A stretch of 10,671 nt of DNA from Oscillospiraceae bacterium. Its GTDB lineage: Bacteria > Bacillota > Clostridia > Oscillospirales > Ruminococcaceae. Below, in pieces: positions 1 through 7,569 of this stretch; the stretch's first letter is position 1, and every line of letters starts with the position of its first letter. The position numbers and the translations under genes were made by a program. A model generated the notes under the pieces. The model did no database searches, had not been told where the DNA came from, and saw only the letters and a program-made list of their open reading frames with translations. The DNA is taken from the NCBI GenBank assembly GCA_022792755.1, contig JAAWBP010000122.1, positions 1 through 10,671 on the forward strand, in the 5' to 3' direction.

Positions 1-1212
1 GAGGGCGCCTTTTTTGCGGCGGTCACCTCCTTGGGGAACAACACCAACAACCTGTTTCTGACCCGGCTCGGCGCCAGCGACTATCAGCTCAGCCTGATGA
101 CCATGCTGGCCCAAGTGCTGAGCATGGTCTGCCTGGTGCCCCTTGCGATTTTTACCGACCGGCTGAAAAACAAACGGAGTATGGTGACCCTCCTTTTGGT
201 CTTTATCGGCGCCTGTTATCTCTGCGGGGCAGCCGTCCCCTTTTTGGGGAGCGCCGCCCTTTACCCGATGATCGTCTTTATCGGGCTGGCCGTCGGCGGG
301 GTGGAGCTCTGTACCTCGACCTGGCAGGCTTTTTTTGCCGACGCGACCCTGCCGGACGAGCGCAACCGCCTTTTTGCCGCGCGCAACCAAACCATGTTTA
401 TCATCAATATCTGTTTCCCTTTGCTGGCTGGATTGATCCTGACCGCACAGCCGGACAAAGGGGCGCAGGTTGCCACCCATCAGATTTATTACTGCCTGAT
501 TGCGGCCTCCGCCGCCTGCAACATCTGGATGCTCAGCAAGATCACCGGCGGGGCGGCGAAGGTGCAGTCGGGCAAGAGTTTCCGGGATTTCGGGGATGCG
601 ATCAAAGCCCTTGCGAGAAATAAGCGGTTTTTGTTTTTTGCGGCGGTCGCCTTCCTTTTTTATACCACCTGGAAGCTGGACGGGACAATATTTTATCTGG
701 GGCAGGTCAAATATGTGGGCCTTTCCGACTTCTGGTACACCTTTTCGAACGTCTGCTGCGGGATTGCGCAGTTTGTTTCGATCCGCTTCTGGGCAAGGTG
801 GAACGAGAAGATGGGAGTTCGTTTCAGCCTGATTTTTGGGGCGGTAGGGCTCGTCTTCTCCCCGCTTTGCATCATCCTTCCCCTCCAATTCGAAGGAACG
901 GCGCGGCTGGTGACCCATCTGATGCTCCGGTGCCTCTCCGACCTGACCTTTGCGACGGTGACGCTGAATATCCTCCAGAACCTGCTCCAAGTGATCGGGG
1001 AGAAAAACCGCGCCCTCTCAATCGCCGCCTATACGACGCTGATCGCCCTGACTTCGGCCGTCTCGCCGATGATCGGCGTCTCGATCTACACCGGCTTGGG
1101 GGCAAACCAGTCCGCAATCGTTTTCACCTTCCTGATCATCCTCGGGCTTCGGCTGCTCTCGGTCGGCGCTCTCTCTTTCCGGTGGTGGGTGCTGCGGAAG
1201 GAGCCAAAATGA
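1..1212 (+). CDS. MFS transporter, 5'-truncated by the window edge
   Basis: The reading frame is open from base 1 to the TGA at 1210-1212, giving 403 residues of a polytopic membrane protein. The true start lies outside the window: the TTG at base 31 has no ribosome binding site and lies inside conserved coding sequence (EGAFFAAVTSLGNN). Repeated hydrophobic stretches separated by short charged loops fit about ten or more membrane helices. The loop TDRLKNKRS near residues 52-60 matches the cytoplasmic 'motif A' position between helices 2 and 3 of the Major Facilitator Superfamily. The protein probably moves a small solute across the cytoplasmic membrane by proton or cation coupling. Substrate is not readable from sequence; the GH43 glycosidase 62 bases downstream suggests a sugar, such as a xylo- or arabino-oligosaccharide, by inference only. 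Confidence 0.85.
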   Translation, partial: EGAFFAAVTSLGNNTNNLFLTRLGASDYQLSLMTMLAQVLSMVCLVPLAIFTDRLKNKRSMVTLLLVFIGACYLCGAAVPFLGSAALYPMIVFIGLAVGGVELCTSTWQAFFADATLPDERNRLFAARNQTMFIINICFPLLAGLILTAQPDKGAQVATHQIYYCLIAASAACNIWMLSKITGGAAKVQSGKSFRDFGDAIKALARNKRFLFFAAVAFLFYTTWKLDGTIFYLGQVKYVGLSDFWYTFSNVCCGIAQFVSIRFWARWNEKMGVRFSLIFGAVGLVFSPLCIILPLQFEGTARLVTHLMLRCLSDLTFATVTLNILQNLLQVIGEKNRALSIAAYTTLIALTSAVSPMIGVSIYTGLGANQSAIVFTFLIILGLRLLSVGALSFRWWVLRKEPK

Positions 1213-1274
1213 TCCGATGACCGCCAATGCGGAGAAATGAGGGGCATGGCTTTAACTGAAAGGGGGATTTTGTA

Positions 1275-2828
1275 ATGGAAATAAAGAAAAATCCGGTTAT
1301 CGAATCCGACTACCCGGATCCGGACATCATCCGGGTCGGCGATACATATTATATGGCCAGCACGACGATGCACTACATGCCGGGTTGTGATATCCTGAGA
1401 TCGTATGACCTGATGAACTGGGAGCTGATCGCCCACGCCTATGACACGCTCGAGCAAACGCCGGGCCATGCGCTCGAAGGGGACGAACAGGTTTACGGCC
1501 AGGGGATGTGGGCCCCTTCTCTGCGGTACCATCAGGGGACTTTTTATATCACTTTCACCGGGAACGACACCCATAAAACCTATCTTCTCACCGCAAAGGA
1601 TCCGGAGGGCCCTTGGGAACAGAGGACGATCGAAGGGTTTTACTATGACAACGGCTTATTTTTCGACGACGACGGGCGGGTCTATATCGTCCATGGGCAG
1701 AAGACGCTCCGGATCACAGAGTTGGATGCGGAATTAAAGGGCCCGAAGGCGGGCGGACTGAACCGGGTTATCGCCCGGGATCAAGAGGATGCGCTTCTGG
1801 GCTATGAAGGGTCTCATCTGCAAAAGCAGGGGGGACGGTACTATCTTTTCACCTGCCATATGCTGCCGGAAGACGGTGGGCGGAAAACCGAGGTCTGTTT
1901 CGCCGCCGATTCTCTGGAGGACGAGTTCGAGGGAAGATGTGTCATCAACGACGATCTGGGCTATCACGGCCTGGGCGTCGCGCAAGGGGGGATGATCGAC
2001 ACCCCCGACGGCGAGTGGTTCCTCTTCATGTTCCAGGATAGGGGAGCGCTCGGGCGGGCGCCGATGGTGATCCCGATGCGGTTTGAGGATGGATTTCCCA
2101 CAATCGGCGGGGATGGAAGGGTTCCGGCCGCCGTCTCGATTCCGAGCACGAGGCCGGAGCACTATTACGCGCCATTAAATGGGGACGACGATTTTATTTA
2201 TCAGGCGGGACCTGACGGAAAAATTCATCTCAAGCTGTTCTGGCAGTTTAACCACAACCCGCACGACGATTTTTGGTCGGTCACTGAGCGGGAGGGAGCG
2301 CTCCGGCTCCGTTCGGGGAAGCTTTGCCGCAGCCTGCCCCACGCCTGGAACACCTTGACACAGCGGGCGGCAGGCCCGAAATGTGCTGCGGAAATCACGG
2401 TGGACGGCTCCGCCCTCAAGGATGGGGACTATGCCGGGATCAGCGCCTTTCAGGGGTGCTACGGCGCCATCGCCTTGGCGAAGGAGAACGGGAGCTACTT
2501 CCTGGTCATGTTTGGAAAGCCTGCAAAGGACGAAACGGTTTTCGCCGATTCGGATTTTCTGGACGCAGCGGTGGAATATACGAGGGTTCCGGTCTGCTCC
2601 CCGGTGGTTCGGTTCAAGACTTGCCTTGACTTCACTGACAAAAAAGATGAGGCCGCGTTTTATTATCAAGACAGCGGCCGCTGGATTCCCCTAGGAATCC
2701 GGCAGAAGCTTTACTTTAAAATGGATCATTTTACCGGCTGCCGGTTCGGGCTGTTTGAATTTTCAGCCAGGGAGACGGGCGGCTATGCCGATTTTTTAGA
2801 ATTCCGGTTTTTACCGGGCGGGGATTGA
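1275..2828 (+). CDS. Glycoside hydrolase family 43 protein (beta-xylosidase / alpha-L-arabinofuranosidase type)
   Basis: A 517-residue protein, preceded by AGGGGG at 1261-1266, eight bases before the ATG. The N-terminal half (residues about 5-295) is a GH43 five-bladed beta-propeller. It opens with NPVIESDYPDPDIIRVGDTYY, in which D15 is the expected catalytic base. YDNGLFFDDDG carries the pKa-modulating aspartate D125, and YEGSHLQK carries the general acid E178. H231 and the GGMIDTPDGEW / FQDRGALGR blocks are also typical. The C-terminal part (about 310-517) resembles the concanavalin-like beta-sandwich found after the propeller in many beta-xylosidases. No signal peptide is seen, so it should be cytoplasmic and act on imported oligosaccharides or glycosides. 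Family assignment is secure; xylosidase versus arabinofuranosidase is not decided. It lies between the MFS and MATE genes, probably in one operon. Confidence 0.92.
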   Translation: MEIKKNPVIESDYPDPDIIRVGDTYYMASTTMHYMPGCDILRSYDLMNWELIAHAYDTLEQTPGHALEGDEQVYGQGMWAPSLRYHQGTFYITFTGNDTHKTYLLTAKDPEGPWEQRTIEGFYYDNGLFFDDDGRVYIVHGQKTLRITELDAELKGPKAGGLNRVIARDQEDALLGYEGSHLQKQGGRYYLFTCHMLPEDGGRKTEVCFAADSLEDEFEGRCVINDDLGYHGLGVAQGGMIDTPDGEWFLFMFQDRGALGRAPMVIPMRFEDGFPTIGGDGRVPAAVSIPSTRPEHYYAPLNGDDDFIYQAGPDGKIHLKLFWQFNHNPHDDFWSVTEREGALRLRSGKLCRSLPHAWNTLTQRAAGPKCAAEITVDGSALKDGDYAGISAFQGCYGAIALAKENGSYFLVMFGKPAKDETVFADSDFLDAAVEYTRVPVCSPVVRFKTCLDFTDKKDEAAFYYQDSGRWIPLGIRQKLYFKMDHFTGCRFGLFEFSARETGGYADFLEFRFLPGGD

Positions 2829-2885
2829 TGGAAATCACCTCTCCCTGTTTCGATCGTTTGAATGGAATGTAACGGAGGTGCTTGA

Positions 2886-4295
2886 ATGGTATTCAAAAAA
2901 TATATCGGCGACAAGAGCTTTTATAAAACTGTCTTTGCAATTACGATCCCCATCCTGTTGCAGAACTTCATCACCAACTTTGTCAACATGGTAGACAACA
3001 TCATGGTCGGCAGCATCGGGACGGAGCAGATGTCCGGCGTCTCGATTGTCAACCAACTGATCTTCATCTTCAATATCACCATCTTCGGCGCGGTCAGCGG
3101 CGCGGGGATCTTTACGGCGCAGTACTACGGGAAAGAGGATCTCGAAGGGGTGCGGCATACCGTCCGGTTCAAGCTGGTGGTCTGCGCGGCGGTCAGCGTC
3201 GTCACGGTGGCGCTTCTCCTCCTGTTCGGGGAGCCGCTCATCAACCTCTTTCTCCACGACGGGAGCTACGACTGCGACCTCGGGCAGACACTGATCTACG
3301 GGCAGGAGTACCTGCTGATCATGCTGCTGGGGCTGCTGCCGAGCGCCCTCACAAACGTTTATGCGAGCACCCTCCGCGAAACGGGGGAGACCTTTGTCCC
3401 GATGGTGTTCAGCTTCATCGCGGTCGGGATCAACTGCCTGTTCAACTACTTCCTGATCTTCGGTGTCTGGGGCTTCCCGGAGCTCGGCGTCGTCGGCGCG
3501 GCGATTGCGACGGTCATGGCCCGCGTTTTCGAGTGTGTGGGGATTATCTGGTACGCGATGGCCAAGCGCCGCAAATACCCCTTCTTTATGAAGCTTTACC
3601 GCCATTTCTACATCCCGCGGGAGCTTTTTATGAGGATCCTCAAAAAAGGGATGCCGCTGTTGGTCAACGAGTGCCTCTGGGCGATTGGGATGTCCCTTTT
3701 GAGCATGAGCTACAGTATGCACGGGCTCGCGGTCGTAGCGGGGTACAGCATCTCTTCCACCGTCACCAACCTTTTTAATATGGTTTTCATGGCCTTTGGG
3801 ACGAGCATTGGGATTGTCGTCGGCCAGCTGCTCGGGGCGGAGAAATTTGAAGAGGCGGTCGACATTGACCGGAAGATGATCGCCCTCGCGGTTTTCATCA
3901 GCGTGCTGGTCGGGGCGGTCGTCTTTATTGCGGGCGGCTATTTCCCGCAGCTGTACAACACCACGGAGGAGTCAAAGGAGTACGCTGTTTATTTTATCCG
4001 GGTCTGTTCCTGTTTCATGCCTCTGGTTTCGTTTATGCACGCAACCTATTTTACGCTGCGCAGCGGCGGCAAGGTCTGGATTACCTTCCTGTTCGACAGC
4101 GTCTTTATCCTCTGCCTGAACGTCCCCATCGCGTTTCTCCTTTTCTCCGTTTTTCATCTGTCCATCTGGGCCATCTTCCCGATCATTCTGGCGATGGATT
4201 TCCTCAAATGCATCCTCGGCTTTATCCTAATCAAACGGCGCGCGTGGGTCAACAACCTCGTCGGCCAGCAGGAGCTGGAAGCTGAAACGACATAA
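2886..4295 (+). CDS. MATE family efflux transporter
   Basis: A 469-residue protein with GGAGG at 2874-2878, seven bases before the ATG. It has two homologous halves of about six membrane helices each, as expected for multidrug and toxic compound extrusion proteins. The first half contains NFVNMVDNIMVG (residues about 31-42) and SGAGIFTAQYYGKED (71-85), both characteristic of MATE. The matching position in the second half is FGTSIGIVVGQLLGAEKFEEA. Such proteins expel organic cations, drugs or metabolites in exchange for sodium or protons. The length is normal and there is no sign of damage. It follows the GH43 gene by 57 bases with no terminator between them and is followed by a clear one, so it is probably the last gene of the operon. 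The substrate is unknown; a role in exporting a toxic aglycone or an antibiotic is speculation. Confidence 0.93.
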   Translation: MVFKKYIGDKSFYKTVFAITIPILLQNFITNFVNMVDNIMVGSIGTEQMSGVSIVNQLIFIFNITIFGAVSGAGIFTAQYYGKEDLEGVRHTVRFKLVVCAAVSVVTVALLLLFGEPLINLFLHDGSYDCDLGQTLIYGQEYLLIMLLGLLPSALTNVYASTLRETGETFVPMVFSFIAVGINCLFNYFLIFGVWGFPELGVVGAAIATVMARVFECVGIIWYAMAKRRKYPFFMKLYRHFYIPRELFMRILKKGMPLLVNECLWAIGMSLLSMSYSMHGLAVVAGYSISSTVTNLFNMVFMAFGTSIGIVVGQLLGAEKFEEAVDIDRKMIALAVFISVLVGAVVFIAGGYFPQLYNTTEESKEYAVYFIRVCSCFMPLVSFMHATYFTLRSGGKVWITFLFDSVFILCLNVPIAFLLFSVFHLSIWAIFPIILAMDFLKCILGFILIKRRAWVNNLVGQQELEAETT

Positions 4296-4312
4296 AATTA
4301 GCCAGAGCGGAG

Positions 4313-4345
4313 AAGCCGGCGTCTAAAAAGGCGCCGGCTTTTCTT
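4313..4345 (+). terminator. Intrinsic terminator after the MATE gene
   Basis: A 9-base-pair stem, AAGCCGGCG at 4313-4321 with CGCCGGCTT at 4332-4340, closes a 10-base loop. It runs into a T-rich tail (TTTTCTTGTT). It begins 18 bases after the MATE stop codon and closes the + strand operon. Confidence 0.88.
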
Positions 4346-4621
4346 GTTGCTTGGTTTGGGTTCTCAACCTCCATTGGCGGTCGGGAAGGCCCAGCAACAG
4401 GTATATAGGGAAGCCGGGCTATGCAAATCGCGGGGAACGGTAAATTGCGAGGGCCGCTGCCTGATTGCGCCGTTTATAGGGCACGCAGCGGCTCTTGTTT
4501 TGGGTGAGCTGGCAAATAGTCCGTCAAGCTTTGCAAGTATCGCTCAGCGCAGCGCCGCCGTTCCAAATCCTTTAAAGAAGAGGGGACATTTATTTTCAAG
4601 AAGCTGGTGAGGCGTTCCGAT
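4346..4621. other. Intergenic region without a convincing gene; one strong hairpin
   Basis: About 275 bases lie between the two convergent transcription units. No protein family was recognised. The only longer reading frame starts with a TTG in the terminator tail and has no ribosome binding site. An 8-base-pair hairpin is present (GCCGCTGC at 4453-4460 with GCAGCGGC at 4485-4492), followed by TCTTGTTTT. It could be a weak second + strand terminator or part of a repeat. Nothing else was identified. Confidence 0.5.
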
Positions 4622-4658
4622 AAAAAACCGGAGCCGGTTCATCGAACCGCTCCGGTTT
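4622..4658 (-). terminator. Intrinsic terminator of the AGCS symporter gene
   Basis: A long near-perfect stem: AAACCGGAG (4625-4633) plus CGGTTC (4635-4640) pairs with GAACCG (4644-4649) plus CTCCGGTTT (4650-4658). There is one bulged C and a 3-base loop. Read on the - strand it ends in TTTTTT. It lies 23 bases past the symporter stop codon. Confidence 0.92.
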
Positions 4659-4681
4659 GCTCTGTGCAATTCAAACAGGGA

Positions 4682-6130
4682 TCAGGCCTTTGCCGCCTTG
4701 ACAGCTGCCTTTTCCAGCTTCCGCAGCTCCTTGTCCTTTGCGAAGTACTCTTTCGTCTCCCGTGCGATGACGCCGCCCAATACGACCAAGGCGATCAGGT
4801 TCGGCAGCGCCATCAAGCCGTTGAAGATATCGGCGAGCGTCCAAACGGCTTCCACCGTCAGGTAAGGCCCGATGAAAACGGCGAGGATGTAGATCCAGCG
4901 ATAGACCGAAACAACCTTCTTCTTCCCATTAGAGAGGTATTCGAGGCAGCGTTCGCTGTAATAGTCCCAGCCGAGGATGGTGGTAAAGGCGAAGAAGACG
5001 AGGCATACCATCAGGATAAACGAGCTGACCTCCGGCGGCCAGAAGGGCATTCCGGCTTGGAACGCGTTGGTCGTGACTGCGACGCCCTCCAGCCCGATAT
5101 TCCAAGAGCCGGTAATGACAATGCAAAGACCGGTCATGGTGCAGATGACGAGGGTGTCGATAAAGGTGCCGGTCATCGAGACAAGCCCCTGGCGGACAGG
5201 CTCCTTGGTCTGGGCGGCGGCAGCCGCAATCGGGGCGGAGCCTAGCCCGGCCTCATTCGAAAAGATGCCGCGGGCGATTCCTTTTTGCATCGCGATCATG
5301 ATCGCACCCAGCGCGCCGCCGGCGGCCGCCCGGAAGCCGAACGCGCTCTCGACGATTTCGGCAATCGCCCCCGGAATCTTTTCCGCGTTGCAGAGAAGGA
5401 GGGTCAGGGCGAACACGACATAAAGGACGGACATAAACGGGACGATGACCTGCGAGACGTTGGAGATCCGTTTGATCCCGCCGATGACGACCAGCCCTAC
5501 CGCCAAAGTGACCAGCACGCCGGCGATGATGACAGTCCAGGAATAAGTCTTTCCAAACAGATCGATTCCCCAACCATTGCTTGGATCGAAAAAGTTGTTG
5601 ACTGCCGAGGAGATGCCGTTGACCTGCGTGATGGTTCCGATTCCGAGCAGGCCCGCGCCGAGGCCGAAGATGGCAAACATCTTTGCGAGCCACCTCCATC
5701 TGCGTCCCATCCCGTGTTCGATGTAGTAAAACGGCCCGCCCAGCACATGCCCGTCCTCCCCGATGCGGCGGTACTTGATCGCCAACACGCCCTCCGCGTA
5801 TTTGGTCGCCATCCCAAAGAAGGCGGCGATCCACATCCAGAAGAGCGCGCCCGGCCCGCCGGCGACCAGGGCCGTCGCCACGCCGACGATGTTCCCGGTT
5901 CCGATCGTTGCGGAGAGGGCGGTGCAGAGCGCACCGAAGCTGCTGACTTCGCCCGAGCCGCCTTCCTCATTTTTCACCATAAACTTGAGCGCCCGCGGCA
6001 GATGCCGGATTTGCAGGCACCGCACCCGGATGGTCAGATAGATGCCGACCGCAAGGATCAGCACGATCAGCGGAATGCCCCAAACCTGGTCGTCTACCCA
6101 TTTCAGGGCATTTGTAATCTGATCCCACAT
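4682..6130 (-). CDS. Alanine/glycine:cation symporter (AGCS family)
   Basis: A 482-residue membrane protein of the AGCS (sodium/alanine, AlsT/DagA-like) family, importing alanine or glycine with Na+ or H+. Family blocks visible are TIGTGNIVGVATA (about 75-87), GGPGALFWMW (91-100), GGPFYYIEHGMG (131-142), SNEAGLGSAP (291-300) and GWDYYSERCLEYL (387-399). Many hydrophobic segments fit the usual 10-11 membrane helices. The ATG at 6130 is chosen because AAAGAGG at 6141-6147 sits ten bases upstream. The in-frame TTG three codons earlier (6139) would have almost no spacer. The lysine- and alanine-rich C-terminus is ordinary. A glycine riboswitch and terminator lie in the leader and another terminator follows, so the gene is transcribed alone. 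The riboswitch supports glycine as a physiological substrate. Confidence 0.95.
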   Translation of the reverse strand: MWDQITNALKWVDDQVWGIPLIVLILAVGIYLTIRVRCLQIRHLPRALKFMVKNEEGGSGEVSSFGALCTALSATIGTGNIVGVATALVAGGPGALFWMWIAAFFGMATKYAEGVLAIKYRRIGEDGHVLGGPFYYIEHGMGRRWRWLAKMFAIFGLGAGLLGIGTITQVNGISSAVNNFFDPSNGWGIDLFGKTYSWTVIIAGVLVTLAVGLVVIGGIKRISNVSQVIVPFMSVLYVVFALTLLLCNAEKIPGAIAEIVESAFGFRAAAGGALGAIMIAMQKGIARGIFSNEAGLGSAPIAAAAAQTKEPVRQGLVSMTGTFIDTLVICTMTGLCIVITGSWNIGLEGVAVTTNAFQAGMPFWPPEVSSFILMVCLVFFAFTTILGWDYYSERCLEYLSNGKKKVVSVYRWIYILAVFIGPYLTVEAVWTLADIFNGLMALPNLIALVVLGGVIARETKEYFAKDKELRKLEKAAVKAAKA

Positions 6131-6219
6131 CGTTCTCAATCCTCTTTCTTTTTGTATTTTTTACGGCAGACCACTGGCTGGTAGATACGAAGGCAATTTT
6201 CAAAGCGGGGAACACCTTC

Positions 6220-6250
6220 AAAAGAAAACCCTCCGGCAGAAAGCGGAGGG
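6220..6250 (-). terminator. Riboswitch expression-platform terminator
   Basis: On the - strand, CCCTCCG (complement of 6244-6250) pairs with CGGAGGG (complement of 6229-6235) around an 8-base loop, followed by TTTTCTTTT. It lies between the glycine aptamer and the symporter start, about 90 bases before the ATG. It is the likely switch by which glycine controls transcription. Confidence 0.85.
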
Positions 6251-6350
6251 AGTATCGATAAGATTCCACCTGCATCTTTCGTCTGCTGCCATTGCTGAAA
6301 ATTCCGCACAGATGCGGATCGGGGGCAAAAGACACAGGTTTTCATTGCCG

Positions 6351-6430
6351 CTCTGTCCTTTTGCCTGAGAGATTGGAAAACCAGTCCGGCTTCCCGTACA
6401 CCTTCGGCGCCCTTGCGGGACTCTCCAGAG
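6351..6430 (-). promoter_or_regulatory. Glycine riboswitch (single aptamer)
   Basis: Read on the - strand, the aptamer carries the hallmark bases of the glycine riboswitch. GGAGAG appears near the 5' end, GCGCCGAAGG in the middle, and CTCTCAGGCAAAAGGACAG at the 3' end. P1 forms between CTCTG (complement of 6426-6430) and CAGAG (complement of 6351-6355), and the next stem between GAGAG and CTCTC. No second copy of the conserved CAGGCAAAAGGACAG block occurs, so it is a singlet, not the common tandem arrangement. It controls the AGCS symporter gene through the terminator at 6220-6250. Whether glycine turns transport on or off cannot be decided by eye. Confidence 0.93.
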
Positions 6431-6453
6431 TACTGCAACACTACAGTATTTAC

Positions 6454-6482
6454 ATTTTACCATATATTTTGACATCCTGCAA
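6454..6482 (-). promoter_or_regulatory. Sigma-70/A-type promoter for the riboswitch-symporter transcript
   Basis: On the - strand TTGCAG (complement of 6477-6482) and TAAAAT (complement of 6454-6459) are separated by exactly 17 bases. Initiation would fall near 6447, about 17 bases before the aptamer P1 stem, the right distance for a riboswitch leader. Confidence 0.75.
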
Positions 6483-6540
6483 CATTGTTTTTACAGACGC
6501 TTCAAAAATGATTCACAAATGCGGGGCCACCAATTCATCC

Positions 6541-6563
6541 AAAAGGCACGAAAGCGCTTTGCC
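6541..6563 (-). terminator. Possible terminator after the GNAT gene
   Basis: On the - strand GGCA and TGCC enclose the self-complementary AAAGCGCTTT, followed by TTTT. It lies 22 bases past the acetyltransferase stop, at the end of the larA-like operon. The outer stem is short, so the call is moderate. Confidence 0.45.
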
Positions 6564-6585
6564 GGCGAGCGAGCCGTGCAGCCGC

Positions 6586-6993
6586 CTAATCCAGCGCCTT
6601 TCTGAAGATCAGCTCAAACGGCTCCCCGGCAGGGAGGAAGCCGCCGACTTCGTGATAGCCCAGCCTGCGGTAAAAATGCTGGGCCTCTTCCGCCGATGAG
6701 GTGGAGGTCATCACCTGTTTAAATTCCTTTTTCTTCATCAAATCCTCCCAGAAAAGGACGAATTCCCTTCCGAAGCCCTTGCCGCGGGACTCCTCCCTGA
6801 GGCGGAGCATGTTCATAAAGGGGATTTCATCCCAGAAGAGCCCATACCGGAGCCAGCCGGCGAAGACACCGTCCTCCTCCGCGATGAGAACCCGTTCCTG
6901 CTCGACCGCTTTTTTGAGCATCTCCTCCGAAATCCAATGGTCGCGGGAGGCGAGGATGCCGAGGTCGTTCAGGTTTGCAAAACGGTATTCCAT
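6586..6993 (-). CDS. GNAT family N-acetyltransferase
   Basis: A 135-residue protein of the GCN5-related N-acetyltransferase fold, which moves an acetyl group from acetyl-CoA to an amine. The acetyl-CoA pyrophosphate loop (motif A, R/Q-x-x-G-x-G) is visible as RGKGFG at residues 70-75, preceded by the usual strand FMNMLRLREESRG. The C-terminal AEEAQHFYRRLGYHEVGGF is the typical alpha4-beta6 region ('aa-FYrrlGF'). AAAGGAG lies just upstream of the ATG at 6993. Length is normal for a small single-domain GNAT. It starts 19 bases after the stop of the Spx-like gene and is probably the last gene of the five-gene operon. The substrate cannot be inferred. Confidence 0.87.
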   Translation of the reverse strand: MEYRFANLNDLGILASRDHWISEEMLKKAVEQERVLIAEEDGVFAGWLRYGLFWDEIPFMNMLRLREESRGKGFGREFVLFWEDLMKKKEFKQVMTSTSSAEEAQHFYRRLGYHEVGGFLPAGEPFELIFRKALD

Positions 6994-7012
6994 CGGGTAA
7001 AACTCCTTTCCG

Positions 7013-7363
7013 TCACAGCGCGTTTTCCCATTCCACTTCCCTGAAGCCGACCAGTACGGTGCGGTCTGTCACGAGGATCGGGCGCTTGACCAGCATCCCG
7101 TCTGTGGCGAGGAGGGCGATCTGCTCCTCCTCCGGCATCGAAGGGAGCTTCTTGGACAGCCCGAGCGATTTATAGACGAGGCCGGAGGTGTTGAAGAAAC
7201 GCTTTAACGGCAGGCCGCTTTTTTGATGCCACCCTTTGATCTCCTCCGCAGTGGGGTTTTGCTCCTTGATGTTCCGCGCCTCATAGCTGATTCCGCGCTC
7301 GATCAGCCATTTTTCCGCCTTCTGGCAGGTGGTGCATTTGGGGTACCCGACAAATAGATTCAT
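7013..7363 (-). CDS. Spx/MgsR/ArsC-like thioredoxin-fold protein
   Basis: A 116-residue protein of the ArsC/Spx family, beginning MNLFVGYPKCTTCQKAEKW. The C10-T-T-C13 pair sits exactly where Spx and MgsR carry their redox disulfide, in the first helix of a thioredoxin-like fold. FFNTSG (about 56-61) and MLVKRPILV (90-98) are further family blocks; the KRP segment includes the conserved arginine near the active site. Members are annotated as arsenate reductase-like, but the close Spx/MgsR relatives are transcriptional regulators or uncharacterised thiol proteins, so arsenate reduction should not be assumed. AGGAGG at 7371-7376 lies seven bases before the ATG, excluding longer starts in the same frame. 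The start overlaps the YwbE-like stop as ATGA, indicating translational coupling. Confidence 0.9.
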   Translation of the reverse strand: MNLFVGYPKCTTCQKAEKWLIERGISYEARNIKEQNPTAEEIKGWHQKSGLPLKRFFNTSGLVYKSLGLSKKLPSMPEEEQIALLATDGMLVKRPILVTDRTVLVGFREVEWENAL

Positions 7364-7566
7364 TTCTGTTCCTCCTCTATCACGTGCTGAACCCGGCCGA
7401 CCTGCCCGTCTGTCAGCATCACCTTGATTCCGTGGGGATGGGTTTGGCTGTTGGTTAAAATCCGCTCGACCCGGCCTCGGGTCAGCTTTCCGGCCGGCTG
7501 ATCCTTTTTCAGCACGATATCGACCAGCACTCCGGCTTTGATGCGGCTGCGCACCGTCCCGTCCAT
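7360..7566 (-). CDS. YwbE family protein (DUF2196)
   Basis: A 68-residue basic protein matching the YwbE family, whose function is unknown. The recognisable pattern is IKAGVLVDIVLKKDQPAGKL, then TRGRVERILTNSQTHPHGIKVML, then DGQVGRVQHV (each quoted as a separate block). The glycine/valine pattern fits a small beta-barrel, possibly nucleic-acid-binding, but that is inference. The ATG at 7566 comes three bases after the glycerate kinase stop, and a purine-rich GGGGGGAG overlaps the end of that gene as its ribosome binding site. It overlaps the following Spx-like gene by four bases. The length is normal for the family. Confidence 0.85.
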   Translation of the reverse strand: MDGTVRSRIKAGVLVDIVLKKDQPAGKLTRGRVERILTNSQTHPHGIKVMLTDGQVGRVQHVIEEEQK

Positions 7567-7569
7567 CCG

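Noticed and set aside
2835..3722. A 295-codon open frame antisense to the MATE gene
   Set aside because: It is rich in D, E, R, H and Q, as expected from reading a hydrophobic membrane-protein gene backwards, and matches no family. The + strand gene there is unmistakable.
4344..4610. An 88-codon frame between the two convergent operons
   Set aside because: TTG start inside a terminator tail, no ribosome binding site and no recognisable domain.
5285..6184. A 299-codon open frame antisense to the AGCS symporter
   Set aside because: Charged low-complexity composition and no family motifs; it is a shadow of the symporter gene and runs into its leader.
6251..6350. A second full glycine aptamer downstream of the first
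   Set aside because: The invariant CAGGCAAAAGGACAG and GCCGAAGG blocks are absent, so at most a degenerate partner domain is present.
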